From positions 1 through 7,678 of the forward strand of contig JALNXV010000164.1 of the NCBI GenBank assembly GCA_023230175.1: 7,678 nucleotides of DNA, given 5' to 3'. Shown piece by piece: positions 6,287 through 7,678 of the stretch. Below the pieces are notes generated by a model, which made no database searches, was not told where the DNA came from, and worked only from the letters and a program-made list of their open reading frames with translations. Position 1 is the stretch's first letter. Every line of letters starts with the position of its first letter. The position numbers and the translations under genes are program-made. This DNA is from Candidatus Cloacimonadota bacterium (GTDB lineage Bacteria; Cloacimonadota; Cloacimonadia; Cloacimonadales; WRIO01).

Positions 6287-6823
6287 ATGACAAAGAATGA
6301 ATTGATGTATACATATGCATTAGATGAGTACAAAAATGTTGTAAAGCGTAAAAATGAAATAAGAAATAGAGCATTTGCTTTTTATAGTTTTAGTGTACCC
6401 TTGATAACAGGTCTAGCCACACTAATTTTTAGTGTTTCTGAAGAATATTTGTGTACCAAAATAATAATAATTACTTTATCCGCCGTATTATTTATTATTA
6501 CTTTGGTTACTTTTTTGATGATATATGTGCCATCAAATCAATTGTCATATAAACCAAAAGATATTGTTCAAAATTTAAGAACAATTGAGACTAATGAACA
6601 ATATCAACCATATGTTGAGTTATCAGTTCAAAACAGTGACAATAAGGAAGAAGCTAAGGAAGAATTGTATAATCAGTTAGCACAAGGATTCCTTGCTGAA
6701 AGATATGTTGAAATTATTGAAGAATATGAGAGAAAGAACCTATATTTCAAAAAGGTATTTATTTTTCTAGTTTGTTCTATAATAGCAACAATAGTGTTTC
6801 TATTAATAGCGTTACTTTTTTAA
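6287..6823 (+). CDS. Three-helix membrane protein, SLATT/2TM-effector-like
   Basis: A 178-residue protein; AGGTAGGTG (6273-6281) precedes the ATG. An N-terminal amphipathic helix (YALDEYKNVVKRKNEIRNRA, 10-29) leads into a hydrophobic helix at about 30-50. A second spans about 58-81, followed by a cytosolic acidic segment (90-150). The C-terminal part LAERYVEIIEEYERKNLYFKK (131-156) then leads into a third membrane helix at 156-178. The plan of helix, two membrane spans, a Y-x-x-x-x-x-x-x-E-R-K-N-x-x-K helix and a last span recalls SLATT and related membrane effectors of CBASS/Pycsar-type systems. No nucleotide-signalling enzyme is present here, and I see no catalytic residues. A TATTAT (6265-6270) may be a -10 box. 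The next gene's ribosome binding site overlaps its stop codon, so the two are an operon. Confidence 0.8.
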   Translation: MTKNELMYTYALDEYKNVVKRKNEIRNRAFAFYSFSVPLITGLATLIFSVSEEYLCTKIIIITLSAVLFIITLVTFLMIYVPSNQLSYKPKDIVQNLRTIETNEQYQPYVELSVQNSDNKEEAKEELYNQLAQGFLAERYVEIIEEYERKNLYFKKVFIFLVCSIIATIVFLLIALLF

Positions 6824-6835
6824 GGAGAAAAAAAT

Positions 6836-7030
6836 ATGCCAAATAATCAGAACAATTCAAATCAAAGTAAACCTGTACAACCACCATCTAAACCATCACA
6901 ACCTATGAAACCACTAACAGAAAGTAATAATCCAATACAGAAACCAATTCAATCAGCATCTAAAGCAATGACAAGCAAGCAGTATATTATAGACTCACCT
7001 CCCCAAAAAAGTCCGAAGAAAAAAGATTAA
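6836..7030 (+). CDS. Small proline-rich protein paired with the membrane protein
   Basis: A 64-residue, disordered-looking protein preceded by AAGGAG (6822-6827), 8 bases before the ATG and overlapping the stop codon of the upstream gene; only 12 bases separate the two frames. It has 12 prolines and is otherwise mostly Asn, Gln, Ser and Lys, with PxxP-like spacing (KPVQPPSKPSQPMKP, 12-26). The one ordered-looking patch is SKQYIIDSPP (47-56), and the tail KKKD is basic. No signal peptide, cysteine or enzyme motif. The ideal ribosome binding site and coupled arrangement argue that it is a real gene, perhaps a partner, regulator or tail-binding peptide of the membrane protein. I do not recognise the family. 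Confidence 0.68.
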   Translation: MPNNQNNSNQSKPVQPPSKPSQPMKPLTESNNPIQKPIQSASKAMTSKQYIIDSPPQKSPKKKD

Positions 7031-7113
7031 TTATCCACACCGAACGCCTCACATCTAAAATTTGTGAAGCTATTATTTTGAAAACTTGAAATTTTAAGAC
7101 TATCAAAACTTTG

Positions 7114-7141
7114 AAGACTGACAGAAATGTTGGTCTTTTTT
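7114..7141 (+). terminator. Rho-independent terminator after the proline-rich gene
   Basis: AAGACTGAC (7114-7122) pairs with GTTGGTCTT (7129-7137) as a nine-pair stem with two G-U pairs and a six-base loop. A run of T residues to 7141 follows. It lies about 85 bases past the stop codon and closes the 6287-7030 operon. Confidence 0.75.
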
Positions 7142-7179
7142 AATGTTAAAAAAAACATAACTAACCTCTTATAATCCAG

Positions 7180-7209
7180 TTATTAAATATTAGTTTTGTA
7201 TGATATAAT
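7180..7209 (+). promoter_or_regulatory. Extended -10 promoter of the zinc-ribbon gene
   Basis: TGATATAAT (7201-7209) is a perfect TATAAT with the TG extension one base before it. The -35 region, TTATTA at 7180-7185, is poor, which the extended -10 can compensate for. It lies between a terminator and the gene at 7259, leaving a leader of roughly 40 bases. Confidence 0.65.
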
Positions 7210-7258
7210 TAAAGTGAATTCTAACAGATTACATTATTAATAAGAGAGGATAAATTGT

Positions 7259-7474
7259 ATGATAATTGAAAAGTGTCCCTATTGTAATGGGAAATTAAAA
7301 ACAGGGAAATTAGTTTATAGATTTGCTTATAGAACTCCAAAGATTATCTTTGAGGACGGTTCAGAAAAACTAGTTAATACGTTTAATCCTTTTAAGGGTG
7401 CAGTCATTAATAAAGTGTTTTACTGTGAATCATGTTGTGTGATGTTAGCTGATTTAGGTTCTGAATCTAAGTAA
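7259..7474 (+). CDS. Small zinc-ribbon protein (PF20097/DUF6487-like)
   Basis: A 71-residue protein with GAGAGGA (7244-7250), 8 bases before the ATG. CPYC (6-9) near the start and CESCC (56-60) near the end form a probable four-cysteine zinc site. Between them lie strands such as KLKTGKLVYRFAYR and the end of the domain reads VFYCESCCVMLADL. This matches the small C-P-Y-C ... Y-x-C-x-x-C domain of unknown function that I remember as PF20097. The role is unknown; nucleic-acid or protein binding is possible. It has its own promoter and terminator, so it is a single-gene unit and not part of the membrane-protein operon. Confidence 0.8.
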   Translation: MIIEKCPYCNGKLKTGKLVYRFAYRTPKIIFEDGSEKLVNTFNPFKGAVINKVFYCESCCVMLADLGSESK

Positions 7475-7519
7475 GTAATTAAAATAAGACTTATCTATTA
7501 ATTAAATACTTTAAACACT

Positions 7520-7550
7520 GATCCGCCATGAAATGGCGGGTCTTTTTTTT
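7520..7550 (+). terminator. Strong Rho-independent terminator
   Basis: GATCCGCCAT (7520-7529) pairs with ATGGCGGGTC (7533-7542) in a ten-pair, GC-rich stem with one G-U pair and a three-base GAA loop. Eight T residues follow (7543-7550). It ends the zinc-ribbon transcript 45 bases past the stop codon. Confidence 0.92.
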
Positions 7551-7602
7551 CAGACAATTATAAATAAGGTTGTTGTTATTTATTTGAATAAGCATAACAA
7601 TT

Positions 7603-7629
7603 TTTATAAATTAGAACCAGTAATATAAT
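7603..7629 (+). promoter_or_regulatory. Probable promoter of the 7651 gene
   Basis: TATAAT at 7624-7629 is a perfect -10 box just before the gene starting at 7651. The best -35 candidate, TTTATA at 7603-7608, is weak and the spacer is only 15 bases, so only the -10 box is well supported. Confidence 0.45.
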
Positions 7630-7650
7630 TAAACATGAGGAGTGATAAAC

Positions 7651-7678
7651 ATGGTTTTAACGAAATATGATGGAAGTA
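7651..7678 (+). CDS. Start of a further gene, cut by the window end
   Basis: ATG at 7651 follows GAGGAG (7637-7642) with an 8-base gap and a TATAAT box at 7624-7629. Only nine full codons are visible (MVLTKYDGS), too few to identify the product. The strong start signals make it a likely real gene. Confidence 0.65.

Noticed and set aside
1..7678. CRISPR array, tRNA, rRNA or retron
   Set aside because: I saw no regularly spaced short repeats, no cloverleaf-like sequence, no rRNA-like GC-rich block and no reverse transcriptase.

Overview
The window is AT-rich DNA with strong AGGAGG-type ribosome binding sites, TATAAT boxes and stem plus U-tract terminators. This is typical of a low-GC Firmicute such as a lactobacillus, enterococcus or staphylococcus; I cannot fix the genus. 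Every supportable gene lies on the + strand. The content is accessory: an insertion-sequence fragment, an anti-phage defence pair, membrane proteins of unknown role, and decayed genes. It reads as part of a defence island.

Layout. 1-153 is the 3' end of an IS1595-type transposase. 347-805 encodes an unrecognised 152-residue protein whose motif order (YRA, then ENEVLF near the C-terminus) suggests a divergent ADP-ribosyltransferase fold. 953-1543 encodes a two-helix membrane protein with a cytosolic helical tail; its frame stays open for 30 codons beyond the TAG stop. 1728-4458 holds an overlapping pair, an OLD-type ATPase/TOPRIM nuclease and a UvrD-like helicase, which I call Gabija (gajA-gajB) with an unusually short gajB. 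4482-4670 is a doubtful small frame. 4700-5731 encodes a DUF4238-type protein.

5766-6252 looks empty but holds two broken genes: an FRG-domain protein directly behind the DUF4238 gene, then an HNH endonuclease with three stops and a two-base frameshift. 6287-7030 is a tightly spaced pair, a three-helix membrane protein resembling SLATT/2TM effectors and a 64-residue proline-rich peptide, closed by a terminator. 7259-7474 is a separately transcribed small zinc-ribbon protein with its own promoter and terminator. A new gene begins at 7651 and runs off the window.

How the genes work together. GajA (nicking nuclease) and GajB (DNA-end or nucleotide sensor) should act as one complex. Their gene pair is bracketed by a diverged direct repeat (1530-1642 and 4578-4678), so the cassette may have been inserted or duplicated there. 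The repeat copies also sit just upstream of gajA and of the DUF4238 gene, so a shared leader is possible. The most plausible undescribed elements are the DUF4238 (plus lost FRG) unit, the membrane protein plus proline-rich peptide unit, and the ART-like protein. None of these can be assigned a function from sequence alone.
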